Positions 5,685-14,217 of a DNA stretch of 15,661 bases are shown piece by piece (position 1 is the first letter of the stretch; each line of letters begins with the position of its first letter). The position numbers and the translations under genes were made by a program. Source of the DNA: Leptofilum sp050292445 (GTDB taxonomy: Bacteria > Chloroflexota > Anaerolineae > Promineifilales > Promineifilaceae); the NCBI GenBank assembly GCA_050292445.1, contig JBNKLQ010000140.1, forward strand, positions 1 to 15,661, read 5' to 3'. The notes under the pieces were generated by a model. It was not told the origin of the DNA and searched no databases. It saw nothing but the letters and a program-made list of their open reading frames with translations.

Positions 5685-7196
5685 CTAAAACCCGTTTGAC
5701 AAGTGATAATAGACATCATTCCAGTGCAATGTTTCCTTCACCCCAAGCACAGTGGTGTCCTCATCAATTAATAGATATTCAATGCCTGCCATCTCAGCGA
5801 AATCTTCCATGTGCTCAGGTGTTAACGACAAGCTAAAGCCGGTGTGATGCGCGCCTCCGGCCAAAATCCAGGCCGCTGCGGCAACTTTCAGGTTTGGTTG
5901 AGGAATCCACAAGGCACGCGCTACGGGCAGCTTGGGCAATGGTTCATCCGTGGGCACAACCTCTACCGCGTTCACAATGAGGCGGAAGCGGTTGCCCAAA
6001 TCAATCATAGACGCGTTGATGGCCGGTCCGGTTTGCGAATCGAAGACAAGGCGCACCGGATCTTCCTTGCCACCAATGCCCAGCGGATGAATTTCCATAG
6101 ACGGTTTGCCTTGGGCAATGCTGGGGCAGATTTCCAGCATGTGCGCTCCCAGCACCTTGTCGCCTGATGGACTGAAGTGGTAGGTGTAATCTTCCATGAA
6201 GGAGGTGCCGCCGTCTAAACCAGCGCTCATCACTTTCATGGCGCGCAGCAGCGCGGCCGTTTTCCAATCACCTTCCGCGCCAAAGCCATACCCATCGGCC
6301 ATCAACCGCTGAGCCGCGATGCCCGGCAGTTGCTTGAGCCCGTGCAAATCTTCAAAGGTGGTAGTGAATCCTTTGAAGCCACCTGCCTGTAAAAAGGTGC
6401 GAATTCCTAGCTCGATTCGGGCGGCATCACGCAGAGATTGACGTTGTGCGCCATTGGCTTGCAGGGTGGGGGCAGTGGTATAGCTTTGTTCGTAGGTGGT
6501 GACGAGGTCAGAAACGGCCGTTTCCGACACATCATTCACGTAGGCCACTAGATCACCCACACCAAACCCATTGACCGAGTAACCAAACTGCATTTGGGCG
6601 GATACTTTATTGCCCTCGGTGACGGCTACTTCGCGCATGTTGTCGCCAAAGCGAGCAAACTTGGCCCCTTGCGCATCGTGCCAGGCTGCTGCCGCCCGCA
6701 GCCAAGCATCCAGACGAGCCAGTACTTCTTCATCTTGCCAATGACCTACAATCACCTTGCGCGCCAGCCGCATCCGCGAGCCGATAAAGCCAAATTCGCG
6801 GCCGCCGTGTGCTGTCTGGTTCAGGTTCATGAAGTCCATGTCAATGGTTGCCCAGGGGATTTCGGCATTGAATTGGGTGTGGAGCTGGACAAATGGTTTT
6901 TGCAGGGCTGTCAGGCCAGCGATCCACATTTTGGCCGGAGAGAAGGTGTGCATCCAGCAGATGAGGCCAATGCAGTTGGGGTCTGAATTGGCTGCCTGGC
7001 AGACGTTATATACTTCTTCCGGCGTGGTCACAATTGGTTTAAACACAACCCTGATTGGTAACTTTTGCGAATCGTTGAGGGCATGGGCGATGGTACGGCC
7101 GTTGGCTGCCACCTGCTCTAATGCTTCGGGTCCGTACAAATGTTGGCTGCCCACGACAAACCACGCTTCCATGGGAGTGAAAATATCCGTATTCAT
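5685..7196 (-). CDS. araA: L-arabinose isomerase
   Basis: The protein has 503 residues, full length for AraA (about 500). It converts L-arabinose to L-ribulose in the cytoplasm using a divalent metal, usually Mn2+. The opening (FWFVVGSQHLYG-like, here AWFVVGSQHLYGPEAL) is characteristic. The four metal/catalytic residues known from the E. coli enzyme are all present: E308 in GAEGDWK, E335 in SFMEDY, H352 in GAHMLE and H450/H451 in GGAHHTG. The start is supported by AGAAGGA (complement of 7204-7210) about 7 nt upstream. It is the last gene of the operon, after araD, with a 137-nt gap. A strong hairpin follows its stop. Confidence 0.97.
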   Translation of the reverse strand: MNTDIFTPMEAWFVVGSQHLYGPEALEQVAANGRTIAHALNDSQKLPIRVVFKPIVTTPEEVYNVCQAANSDPNCIGLICWMHTFSPAKMWIAGLTALQKPFVQLHTQFNAEIPWATIDMDFMNLNQTAHGGREFGFIGSRMRLARKVIVGHWQDEEVLARLDAWLRAAAAWHDAQGAKFARFGDNMREVAVTEGNKVSAQMQFGYSVNGFGVGDLVAYVNDVSETAVSDLVTTYEQSYTTAPTLQANGAQRQSLRDAARIELGIRTFLQAGGFKGFTTTFEDLHGLKQLPGIAAQRLMADGYGFGAEGDWKTAALLRAMKVMSAGLDGGTSFMEDYTYHFSPSGDKVLGAHMLEICPSIAQGKPSMEIHPLGIGGKEDPVRLVFDSQTGPAINASMIDLGNRFRLIVNAVEVVPTDEPLPKLPVARALWIPQPNLKVAAAAWILAGGAHHTGFSLSLTPEHMEDFAEMAGIEYLLIDEDTTVLGVKETLHWNDVYYHLSNGF

Positions 7197-7264
7197 TTCC
7201 TAATCCTTCTAATCTTACTGATTGACTGAATGGTTCTTTGAGAATTCGCGAGATTACAAAGCCA

Positions 7265-7299
7265 GTGATGCGTGACCAAAGCAACATCACGTTTCACGC
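7265..7299. other. Overlapping inverted repeats in the araD-araA gap
   Basis: Two alternative 6-bp stems share one base: GTGATG (7265-7270) with CATCAC (7285-7290), and GCGTGA (7270-7275) with TCACGC (7294-7299). They cannot form together. They may be processing or stability structures between araD and araA, or chance. Confidence 0.3.
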
Positions 7300-7333
7300 C
7301 AGCCCGGAATCTAAAAGAACAAAAATTGAATTA

Positions 7334-7981
7334 TTATTGCCCATACACGTTTTGGTAGCGGTCGTACAGTTTGTCAATATCGCTGGGCGCAATCGTGAGC
7401 GGGTTTCCCATCAACAGTGAGGCCCAGGCGATAGCGGCATTGTCTTCGGTCATCACGGCCGCTTTCACCGCTTTTTCGGCTGTGGGGCCAACGGTAAAGA
7501 CGCCGTGGCTTTGCAGCAGGCAGGCTGGGCTGCGGCTGCCTTGCAGCGTTTCTACCACTACCTGACCAATCTCCTCGCCGCCAATCAGGGCAAAGCCACC
7601 GCAAGGAATATCGCCCCCAAATTCGTCGCTCATGGCGGTGGTGATGCAAGGAATGGAACGGCCGTGTGTGGCAAAGGCCGTGGCATAACGCGAATGGGTA
7701 TGGACGATGCCGTTCACCTGGGGCATGTGGCGGTAAATGTAGCAGTGAGAGGCAGTGTCTGAGGATGCTTTGTAGTCACCTTCGATGATCTCACCATCAA
7801 TGTCTACTACAATCATATTTTCCGGCGTCAGGTCAGGAAACTTGATGCCGCTGGGCTTGATAACAACCAGGTTCGTTTCTGGGGCACGGGCACTGATGTT
7901 GCCACTGGTCCAGGCAACGAGATTGTTGTTAGGTAGTTCCGCGTGTAATTCACAGACTAACTGACGTAGTTCTTCTAGCAT
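7334..7981 (-). CDS. araD: L-ribulose-5-phosphate 4-epimerase
   Basis: This class-II aldolase-fold enzyme converts L-ribulose-5-P to D-xylulose-5-P, the last step of arabinose entry into the pentose phosphate pathway. I start it at the ATG at 7981, giving 215 residues beginning MLEELRQLVCELHAELPNNNLV. This aligns with the N-terminus of known AraD proteins and has GAGG about 7 nt upstream. The frame is open back to 8080, but those extra residues read through a palindromic intergenic element. The substrate loop TSGNISAR, the phosphate-binding KPSG, the zinc-ligand HTHS and the later LQSHGVF (third His) are all intact, as is the active-site Asp region (DTASH). It lies 103 nt after araB. Confidence 0.94.
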   Translation of the reverse strand: MLEELRQLVCELHAELPNNNLVAWTSGNISARAPETNLVVIKPSGIKFPDLTPENMIVVDIDGEIIEGDYKASSDTASHCYIYRHMPQVNGIVHTHSRYATAFATHGRSIPCITTAMSDEFGGDIPCGGFALIGGEEIGQVVVETLQGSRSPACLLQSHGVFTVGPTAEKAVKAAVMTEDNAAIAWASLLMGNPLTIAPSDIDKLYDRYQNVYGQ

Positions 7982-7998
7982 GTTTTGCCTCGCTCTAT

Positions 7999-8054
7999 GA
8001 TTGGACCAATTTGTTGTCAAAGCCATCGTTGCTCTAAAGAAAATTGGTCCAATC
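7999..8054. promoter_or_regulatory. Paired ATTGGWCCAAT palindromes upstream of araD
   Basis: GATTGGACCAATTT (7999-8012) and AAATTGGTCCAATC (8041-8054) are perfect 14-bp inverted copies 28 nt apart. Each arm is itself the palindrome ATTGGWCCAAT, and their centres (8005 and 8048) are 43 bp apart, about four helical turns. This could be a pair of operators for DNA looping, recalling the TTGGT/ACCAA half-sites of FadR-type GntR proteins. It could also be an mRNA hairpin that separates araB from araD-araA expression. Confidence 0.5.
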
Positions 8055-8084
8055 TTTACAAGCCGCGTATTCAGTTGCAATCTA

Positions 8085-9686
8085 TTATTTCAGGGCGTTT
8101 ACGGCCGTTCTTTCAATAGCGAGCCCCTTCTTGTAACGCTCCATGAACGCATTGAAGCCAGCCACATCCGCCGGATCAGGCGCGATTGTCGTGCCGTTTT
8201 CCCTGGCAAAAACCTTGTCAGAGAGATACGCTTCCAATGGTTCATCCTCTGCTTTGTGGGCCATGTAAGCAGCTAGCAAAGCAATCCCCCAAGCGCCGCC
8301 CTCACCTGCGGTCTCCATGACGGAAACGGGCACATTCATGGCCGCCGCCATTATTTTTTGACCGACTTCTTTTGTTTTGAAGAAGCCCCCATGCCCGAGG
8401 ATCTGGTCGATCTTCACTTTTTCTTGTTCAAAAAGGATGTCTAGGCCGATCTTTAAGGCACCCAGCGCTGAGAATAGATGGACGCGCATGAAGTTCGCCA
8501 GGGTAAAATGGCTTTCTGGGGTACGCACGAATAACGGCCGTCCTTCTTCCAGATGCGTAATGTGCTCGCCAGAAAAATAATTGTAGGCCAACATGCCACC
8601 ACCATCTGCATCCCCCAACAGGGCCTGTTGGTACAGCATTTCAAACAGCTTGGATTGATCAATTGTTATACCCAGCGCCTCGGTAAATTCCTGAAAGAGG
8701 CCAATCCAGGCGTTGAGGTCCGAGGTGCAGTTATTGCTGTGGACCATCGCCACCGGCTTGCCAGTGGGCGTTGTTACCATGTCAATTTCTGGGTAAAGCT
8801 TCGACAACGCCTTCTCCAAAACAATCATGGCAAAGACAGATGTGCCCGCAGAAACATTCCCTGTGCGCATTGCCACACTGTTGGTGGCAACCATACCGGT
8901 GCCCGCGTCCCCTTCCGGCGGGCAGAGTGGAATCCCTGCTTGTAGCTGCCCTGTGGGATCAAGCAGCCTGGCACCTTCTTCGGTAAGGCTGCCTGCATCT
9001 TCCCCGGCTACAAGAACTTTAGGCAGAATTTCTGGAAGCTGCCAAGAGATATTATTTGCCCCCAGCTTTGTATTCAACAGGCCAAGGAGGCGATTATCAT
9101 AATTGTTAATTTCGCTGTCGATAGGGAAGACACCGGACGCCTCGCCGATGCCCAGTACCTGCTGGCCAGTCAACTGCCAATGCACATACCCCGCCAGCGT
9201 CGTTAAATGAGCGATGTCATGAATATGAGATTCGTTGTTTAAGATTGCCTGGTAGAGATGGGCGATGCTCCAGCGTTGGGGAATGTTGAACTGGAACAGT
9301 TCGGTCAGTTCCTCAGCAGCTTGCCCGGTGATAGTATTGCGCCAGGTGCGAAACGGAGCCAGTAGATTGCCTGCATCATCAAAGGCCATGTAGCCGTGCA
9401 TCATGCCGCTAAAACCAATGGCCCCGATGGTCTGGAGCGGGGTGTTGTGCTGTTCAAAAACTGCTTTGCTGAGATCCTGATAACTTGCTTGCAAACCATG
9501 CCACACAGCTTCCAGACTGTAGGTCCAGATACCGTTTTCGTATTGATTCTCCCATTCATGGCTGCCGGAGGCGATGGGGGCCTGATCTGGCCCAATTAAC
9601 ACGGCCTTGATACGGGTGGAGCCAAACTCAATGCCGAGAGCGGTCTTTCCATTCTCAATAGCTTTGCGACTCTCCTGTTGACTCAT
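8085..9686 (-). CDS. araB: FGGY-family carbohydrate kinase, probably ribulokinase
   Basis: This 533-residue two-domain FGGY kinase should phosphorylate L-ribulose with ATP. Residues 17-30 (LGIEFGSTRIKAVL) form the first phosphate-binding loop, and GFSGMMHGYM (91-100) lines the sugar site. PPEGDAGTGM includes the likely catalytic Asp, D260, and GNVSAGTSVF (276-285) is the second nucleotide motif. GEGGAWGIALLA lies near the C-terminus. It is not the classical E. coli-type AraB; its sequence is of the group found next to araA/araD in Firmicutes, Thermotogota and Chloroflexota, often labelled xylulose kinase or ATPase. The position between a sugar transporter and araD-araA is the main support for ribulokinase. 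AAGGAG about 7 nt before the ATG supports the start. Confidence 0.85.
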   Translation of the reverse strand: MSQQESRKAIENGKTALGIEFGSTRIKAVLIGPDQAPIASGSHEWENQYENGIWTYSLEAVWHGLQASYQDLSKAVFEQHNTPLQTIGAIGFSGMMHGYMAFDDAGNLLAPFRTWRNTITGQAAEELTELFQFNIPQRWSIAHLYQAILNNESHIHDIAHLTTLAGYVHWQLTGQQVLGIGEASGVFPIDSEINNYDNRLLGLLNTKLGANNISWQLPEILPKVLVAGEDAGSLTEEGARLLDPTGQLQAGIPLCPPEGDAGTGMVATNSVAMRTGNVSAGTSVFAMIVLEKALSKLYPEIDMVTTPTGKPVAMVHSNNCTSDLNAWIGLFQEFTEALGITIDQSKLFEMLYQQALLGDADGGGMLAYNYFSGEHITHLEEGRPLFVRTPESHFTLANFMRVHLFSALGALKIGLDILFEQEKVKIDQILGHGGFFKTKEVGQKIMAAAMNVPVSVMETAGEGGAWGIALLAAYMAHKAEDEPLEAYLSDKVFARENGTTIAPDPADVAGFNAFMERYKKGLAIERTAVNALK

Positions 9687-9732
9687 GTTACTTCTCCTTT
9701 TGCAAACTCATATCAAGGGATAAATAGCCACC

Positions 9733-10938
9733 TTAACTCTTGTTTTTGTTGTAAACATCAAAGAAAACGGCCGCTAGCAAAACCAACCCCTTAATCACCT
9801 GCTGCCACTCAATGCCGATGCCCAGAATAGACATCCCATTGTTCATCACACCCATCACAAATGCGCCAATCACGGCACCGATAATCGTGCCTACCCCACC
9901 AGACATTGAGGCGCCACCAATAAAACAGGCAGCGATCACATCCAGTTCAAAAGTATTACCAGCTTTGGGCGTGGCCACATTAAGCCGGGCAGCGAAAACT
10001 AAACCAGCCAGTGCGGAAAGAACTCCCAAATTTACAAAGGTGTAAAAGGTTAACCGTTCGGTATTAACGCCGGATAGTTTGGCCGCTTTTTCATTCCCCC
10101 CGATAGCAAAAATACGACGCCCTAATGTGGTCTGGTTCGCCACGAAGGTATAGGCCACAATCAGGATAAACAGCACAACCAGTACATTCGGCAATCCCTT
10201 ATAAGATGCCATCAAATACGATAGGTACATAATTGCCCCAGTCAAAACCACATTTTTCAGAATGAAAAGCGGCAAGGGTGAAGTTTTAAGACGATACTCT
10301 TGCTGCTTACGTCTGGATTGAATATCGACGTAAATCAATGCCGCTGAAACAAGGGCGGCCAACAACAATGAGGTTATGTTTGTGGTTTCGCTGCCAAAAA
10401 TGTCAGCAATAAAGCCTGTGCTTAGCTTTTGAAACCCTGTGGGGAATGGCCCAATAGATTGTCCTTCCAACAAAGCCAGCGTCAACCCTCTAAACACCAA
10501 CATACCGGCAAGCGTCACAATGAATGAGGGGATTTTTTGATAAGCTACCCAGTATCCTTGGGCTGCACCAATAATCGCGCCTAAGAATAAGCACACGATA
10601 GTTGTCGTGAGAAAGCCCATGTCATAATTGACCATCATCACGGCGGCCGAGGCTCCAACAAAAGCAACTATGGATCCTACAGACAGATCAATATGCCCCG
10701 CGACAATTAACAGCAACATGCCGATTGCCATAATAACAATGTAGCTATTCTGCAGAATCAAATTGGTCAGATTGACTGGCTTCATCAATATGCCGTCGGT
10801 CATGATCTGGAAAAAGGCCATAATTGCAATCAAAGCAACCAGCATGCCATATTGGCGAATGTTTTCTTTTAGAATTTTTGAAAGTCCGGCCCAAGGACTA
10901 TTTCCGGTAACCACTTGATCGGGTGTGATGTCACTCAT
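9733..10938 (-). CDS. mmsB: Multiple-monosaccharide ABC transporter permease
   Basis: This 401-residue hydrophobic protein of the BPD_transp_2 family is the membrane channel of a CUT2 sugar importer (relatives GguB, XylH). It has roughly nine to ten membrane segments. The signature GHIDLSVGS lies near residue 80, IPSFIVTLAGMLVFRG follows, and the conserved coupling region GGNEKAAKLSGVNTERLTF contacts the ATPase. The conserved late motif GGASMSGGVGTIIGAVIGA is present. Its ATG overlaps the stop of the ATPase gene by four bases (ATGA), so the two are translationally coupled. The insertion of about 30 residues around SRRKQQEYRLKTSPLP is a feature of the MmsB/XylH branch. Transport of arabinose is inferred from the operon. 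Confidence 0.93.
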   Translation of the reverse strand: MSDITPDQVVTGNSPWAGLSKILKENIRQYGMLVALIAIMAFFQIMTDGILMKPVNLTNLILQNSYIVIMAIGMLLLIVAGHIDLSVGSIVAFVGASAAVMMVNYDMGFLTTTIVCLFLGAIIGAAQGYWVAYQKIPSFIVTLAGMLVFRGLTLALLEGQSIGPFPTGFQKLSTGFIADIFGSETTNITSLLLAALVSAALIYVDIQSRRKQQEYRLKTSPLPLFILKNVVLTGAIMYLSYLMASYKGLPNVLVVLFILIVAYTFVANQTTLGRRIFAIGGNEKAAKLSGVNTERLTFYTFVNLGVLSALAGLVFAARLNVATPKAGNTFELDVIAACFIGGASMSGGVGTIIGAVIGAFVMGVMNNGMSILGIGIEWQQVIKGLVLLAAVFFDVYNKNKS

Positions 10939-12476
10939 GATGCAACTTTCTCCTCTTGGCGCATAATGCTTTGCATAATCTTCTCCTGTGAGGCTTCGGC
11001 TTGGGGCATTTCCCCAACGATACGCCCTTCATTCATCACATAAATGCGATCGCATACCCCTAAAATCTCTGATAGCTCAGACGAGATAAGGATAATGCCT
11101 TTGCCTTCGTCGGCTAATTGATTGATGATGGTATAAATTTCATATTTGGAGCCAACATCAATGCCCCTGGTTGGTTCATCTAAAATCAGTACATCAGGAT
11201 TGGCAAATAACCATTTGCTCAAGACCACTTTTTGCTGGTTGCCGCCGGATAGGTTGACGGTTTTTTGTAAGATGCTGGAACATTTGATACTAAGTTTGTC
11301 ACGGTATTCGCGGGCAACGGCCAATGTTTTGGGCTGGTTAATTACAAAACGGTCAGCCACACCCTTGAGATTGGCCAGGGAAACATTATTTTTAATGTCA
11401 TCGATCAGAATCAGACCGAAAGTTTTGCGATCTTCGGTAACGTAAGCCAGACCGTTGGCAATGGCTTTGTCTATCGAGCTGACATCAATTTCCTGGCCCT
11501 GCTTATATACTTGACCACTGATGTGTCTCCCGTAAGCGTGTCCAAAAACACTCATTGCCAATTCAGTGCGACCTGCACCCATCAAGCCGGCAATCCCGAC
11601 GACCTCGCCCCGTTTAACGTGGAGGTTAACATTGTGTACCATTTTCCGATCATCATGGAGGGGATGATAAACGTTCCAATCCTTGATTTCAAAGATAACA
11701 TCGGAAATGTTAGCCTGACGGCCAGGGTAACGATTTGTTAAATCTCGCCCCACCATCCCTTTAACGATGCGGTCTTCGGTAATCGTTTCTTTTTGGCAAT
11801 CCAGGGTTTCAATCGTAGCACCATCCCGCAAAATGGTAATTGAGTCGGCTACTTTAGAAACTTCGTTTAGCTTGTGGGAGATGAGAACTGAGGAGATACC
11901 TTGCGCTTTAAATTCCAGCAATAGATCAAGCAGGGCATTGCTATCACTTTCGTTCAGGCTGGAGGTTGGTTCGTCTAAAATGAGGAGTTCGACTTCTTTA
12001 GAAAGGGCTTTGGCAATTTCAACCAACTGTTGTTTGCCAACCCCAAGATCGGTGATTAATGTCTCAGGCGCTTCGTCTAGGCCAACCTTTTTCAGAAGTT
12101 CCTGGGTTTTGCCAGTGGCTTCGTACCAATTAATAACGCCGTTTTTTTGCTGCTCGTTGCCTAAAAAAATATTTTCGGTAATGGAGAGTAGAGGGACTAG
12201 AGCCAACTCCTGATGAATAATCACCAGCCCTAGATTCTCACTATCTCTAATATCTTTAAAGCGACACTCCTGCCCCTGGTAATATATTTGGCCGACGTAA
12301 TCTCCGTAAGGGTAAACGCCGCTTAACACTTTCATCAGTGTTGATTTACCGGCCCCGTTTTCACCCACCAAAGCATGAATTTCGCCCTGACGAACGGCGA
12401 AATTTACATTGTCTAGCGCTTTAACACCGGGGAATGTTTTTGTAATATTGCGCATTTCCAAAATTACGTCTGACAT
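10935..12476 (-). CDS. mmsA: Multiple-monosaccharide ABC transporter ATP-binding protein
   Basis: The protein has 513 residues, the standard size for MmsA/GguA/XylG with two fused ATPase domains. Domain 1 has Walker A GENGAGKST (38-46), an unusual signature LGVGKQQ (144-150) and Walker B LLILDEPTS (164-172). Domain 2 has a degenerate Walker A, GAGRTE (300-305), as is normal for this family, then LSGGNQQ (409-415) and Walker B VLILDEPTRG (429-438). I place the start at 12476 (MSDVILEMRNITKTF), where GGGAG lies 7 nt upstream. The frame is open to 12557, but that stretch is non-conserved and covers an inverted repeat. It energises import of pentoses bound by the ChvE-like lipoprotein. Confidence 0.95.
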   Translation of the reverse strand: MSDVILEMRNITKTFPGVKALDNVNFAVRQGEIHALVGENGAGKSTLMKVLSGVYPYGDYVGQIYYQGQECRFKDIRDSENLGLVIIHQELALVPLLSITENIFLGNEQQKNGVINWYEATGKTQELLKKVGLDEAPETLITDLGVGKQQLVEIAKALSKEVELLILDEPTSSLNESDSNALLDLLLEFKAQGISSVLISHKLNEVSKVADSITILRDGATIETLDCQKETITEDRIVKGMVGRDLTNRYPGRQANISDVIFEIKDWNVYHPLHDDRKMVHNVNLHVKRGEVVGIAGLMGAGRTELAMSVFGHAYGRHISGQVYKQGQEIDVSSIDKAIANGLAYVTEDRKTFGLILIDDIKNNVSLANLKGVADRFVINQPKTLAVAREYRDKLSIKCSSILQKTVNLSGGNQQKVVLSKWLFANPDVLILDEPTRGIDVGSKYEIYTIINQLADEGKGIILISSELSEILGVCDRIYVMNEGRIVGEMPQAEASQEKIMQSIMRQEEKVAS

Positions 12477-12521
12477 AAATGTTCTCCCGCCGTTGCGAAA
12501 TCGCAAACTAAATTGATGACA

Positions 12522-12558
12522 GGTGTGGGCACGCAAGCCAGAGCAAGGTACCCACACC
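12522..12558 (-). other. Leader hairpin before mmsA
   Basis: GGTGTGGG (12522-12529) and CCCACACC (12551-12558) pair perfectly across a 21-nt loop. No T tract follows in the - direction, so it is not a standard terminator. It may mark an mRNA processing or stability point. Confidence 0.4.
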
Positions 12559-12608
12559 CTTAAAGATTAACACATTAGTGTTGTTCCTGATTAACAAAAA
12601 CGCCTGAT

Positions 12609-12677
12609 TGTCATGCTTACGAAGGCAAGCATCCATCTTTTTCAGAGGAGTGGATTCCCACCTATGCGGGAATGACA
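12609..12677. repeat. Intergenic palindromic repeat, TGTCAT...ATGACA type (copy 2)
   Basis: The 69-bp element begins TGTCATGCTTACGAAGGCA and ends CCTATGCGGGAATGACA, with GGATTCCC inside. It shares ends and internal layout with 3705-3771. The CCC...GGG arms are those of widespread GTCATTCCCGC-type repeats. Confidence 0.7.
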
Positions 12678-12733
12678 GTTTCAAATTTATAAAGGAACAA
12701 CTCTATTTTAATTTGTAACTGTTTAGGTCTCTG

Positions 12734-12798
12734 AGGTGCGACGCACTTTCTTGAGCAAGTTTTGCCGTGCATCATGCGAGTGTAAGTGCGTCGCACCT
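12734..12798 (-). repeat. 15-bp nested inverted repeat downstream of chvE
   Basis: AGGTGCGACGCACTT (12734-12748) and AAGTGCGTCGCACCT (12784-12798) are perfect inverted copies 35 nt apart. Each arm is itself a palindrome (GTGCGWCGCAC), so it can form one long or two short hairpins. It starts 14 nt after the chvE stop and lacks a T tract. A REP-like mRNA stabiliser or partial terminator is likely. Confidence 0.6.
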
Positions 12799-12811
12799 GG
12801 TTACTTAATTT

Positions 12812-13966
12812 TTATTCAAACTCGTCAGCGGTGTAGTAGCCAGTTTCGATCAGTGCTTCTTCCCAGTTGTTGATATCAACGCTAACCGGAACGAGCAGGT
12901 AAGACGGCACAATTTTTACGCCGTTTTCGTAGGTTTCGGTGTCATTTACGGGCACTTCTTCACCGCTCAACAGTGCATCTACCATGGCGACGGTTTGTTT
13001 GGCTAACTCGCGAGTATCTTTAAAGACTGTTGAGGTTTGCTCGCCTGCCAAAATCGATTTAACTGAAGGCAGTTCTGCGTCTTGTCCGGTTACCACTGGC
13101 ATCGCCAGGTCATCGCTACCGTAGCCAACGCCTTTCAGGGAGGAGATAATGCCGATGCTCAACCCATCGTAGGGAGAGAGCACTGCGTCAACACGTTCTT
13201 CAGTATAGAAGGCACTCAGCAGATTTTCCATACGTGCCTGGGCAGTTGCACCGTCCCAACGCAGGGTGGAAACCTGATCCATCCCCATTTGACCACTTTG
13301 TACGACTAATTGATCATTGTCAATGTAAGGTTGCAATACCGACATAGCGCCATCGTAGAAGAAGTAGGCATTGTTGTCATCGGGGGAGCCACCGAACAGT
13401 TCGATGTTGAAGGGGCCATTGCCATCGGCCAAACCGAGTGCATCTTCGATGTAGCTGGCTTGCAGCACGCCAACCTGGAAGTTGTCGAAGGTGGCATAGT
13501 AGTCTACGTTGCCGGAATCGCGAATGAGGCGGTCATAGGCGATGACTTTGATGCCCTGGTCTGCGGCTTGTTGCAGAACGTCTGACAGGGTGGTGCCATC
13601 AATGGCAGCAATAACCAAGACGTCTACGCCTTTGGTCACCATGTTTTCAATTTGGGCTAACTGGTTGGGGATATCATCTTCGGCGTATTGCAGGTCTGTT
13701 TCGTACCCTTGTTCTTCGAAGAACTGAACCATTGACTCACCGTCAGAAATCCAGCGAGTTGAGGATTTTGTTGGCATTGAGATACCAACTGAGTAGCTTT
13801 CGTCAGCTGTTTCGGCTACTTCTTCGGTGGTTGTATCAGCGGTTGTGGCTTCATCGCTACCGCTTTCTGCGGCTTCTTCTTCGGCGGATTCGGAGGAACC
13901 GCAAGCCGTCATAACGAGTAATGCCAGGAGGGCGATCAACAGGAGAAACAATTTTTTCGATTTCAT
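12812..13966 (-). CDS. chvE: ChvE-like sugar-binding lipoprotein
   Basis: This 384-residue substrate-binding protein serves the CUT2 importer. A signal sequence ends in the lipobox M-T-A-C22, so the mature protein is lipid-anchored outside the membrane. A long E/A/T-rich linker (about 23-58) precedes a periplasmic-binding-protein type 1 fold. Family motifs include VGISMPTKSSTRWISDGESM, DVLVIAAIDGTTL, GIKVIAYDRLI, PFNIELFGGSPDDNNA and PVVTGQDAE, all typical of ChvE, which binds arabinose, galactose, glucose and xylose. It is the first gene of the operon, with AAGGA 8 nt before its ATG. The operon context favours L-arabinose as a main ligand, but the family is broad. Confidence 0.94.
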   Translation of the reverse strand: MKSKKLFLLLIALLALLVMTACGSSESAEEEAAESGSDEATTADTTTEEVAETADESYSVGISMPTKSSTRWISDGESMVQFFEEQGYETDLQYAEDDIPNQLAQIENMVTKGVDVLVIAAIDGTTLSDVLQQAADQGIKVIAYDRLIRDSGNVDYYATFDNFQVGVLQASYIEDALGLADGNGPFNIELFGGSPDDNNAYFFYDGAMSVLQPYIDNDQLVVQSGQMGMDQVSTLRWDGATAQARMENLLSAFYTEERVDAVLSPYDGLSIGIISSLKGVGYGSDDLAMPVVTGQDAELPSVKSILAGEQTSTVFKDTRELAKQTVAMVDALLSGEEVPVNDTETYENGVKIVPSYLLVPVSVDINNWEEALIETGYYTADEFE

Positions 13967-14217
13967 TTTCTCTTCCTTATGTATGTTTTAATTTGCACAA
14001 TTTTAGTTGCTTCTATCTTTTATTTATTGCAACTGACTGAATGTCAGAGCAGGGGTGAGACTGGGTACGGCAAACGTCTCATTCTCATAGTCGCTTGGCT
14101 TTATTCCATACATGCTCCTTACTGAGTCTAAAGTGATAAATGCATTTGCTTCTTATCACGACATTCCGAAAGTATGATGGGGGAACCCTTTTTGCTTGGA
14201 TGAATGTTATCGTTCCC

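Larger units (their letters stand above)
12477..12811. other. 335-nt chvE-mmsA intergenic region rich in inverted repeats
   Basis: No gene is supported. Read from the - strand, the spacer holds in order a 15-bp inverted repeat (12734-12798), a TGTCAT/ATGACA repeat (12609-12677), a hairpin GGTGTGGG...CCCACACC (12522-12558) and the quasi-palindrome TTGCGAAATCGCAA (12493-12506) just before the mmsA ribosome site. Such a spacer after a binding-protein gene is typical where chvE is expressed more strongly than the transporter genes. Confidence 0.6.

Noticed and set aside
5844..7203. Several + strand open frames inside araA
   Set aside because: They are antisense shadows of a clearly coding isomerase gene, with no domains or ribosome sites.
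7982..8080. N-terminal extension of araD to 8080
   Set aside because: The extra 33 residues read through the paired palindromes and do not match AraD. The internal ATG at 7981 has a ribosome site and a typical AraD start.
12477..12557. N-terminal extension of mmsA to 12557
   Set aside because: The extension covers a hairpin and is unlike the family. ATG 12476 has GGGAG at good spacing.
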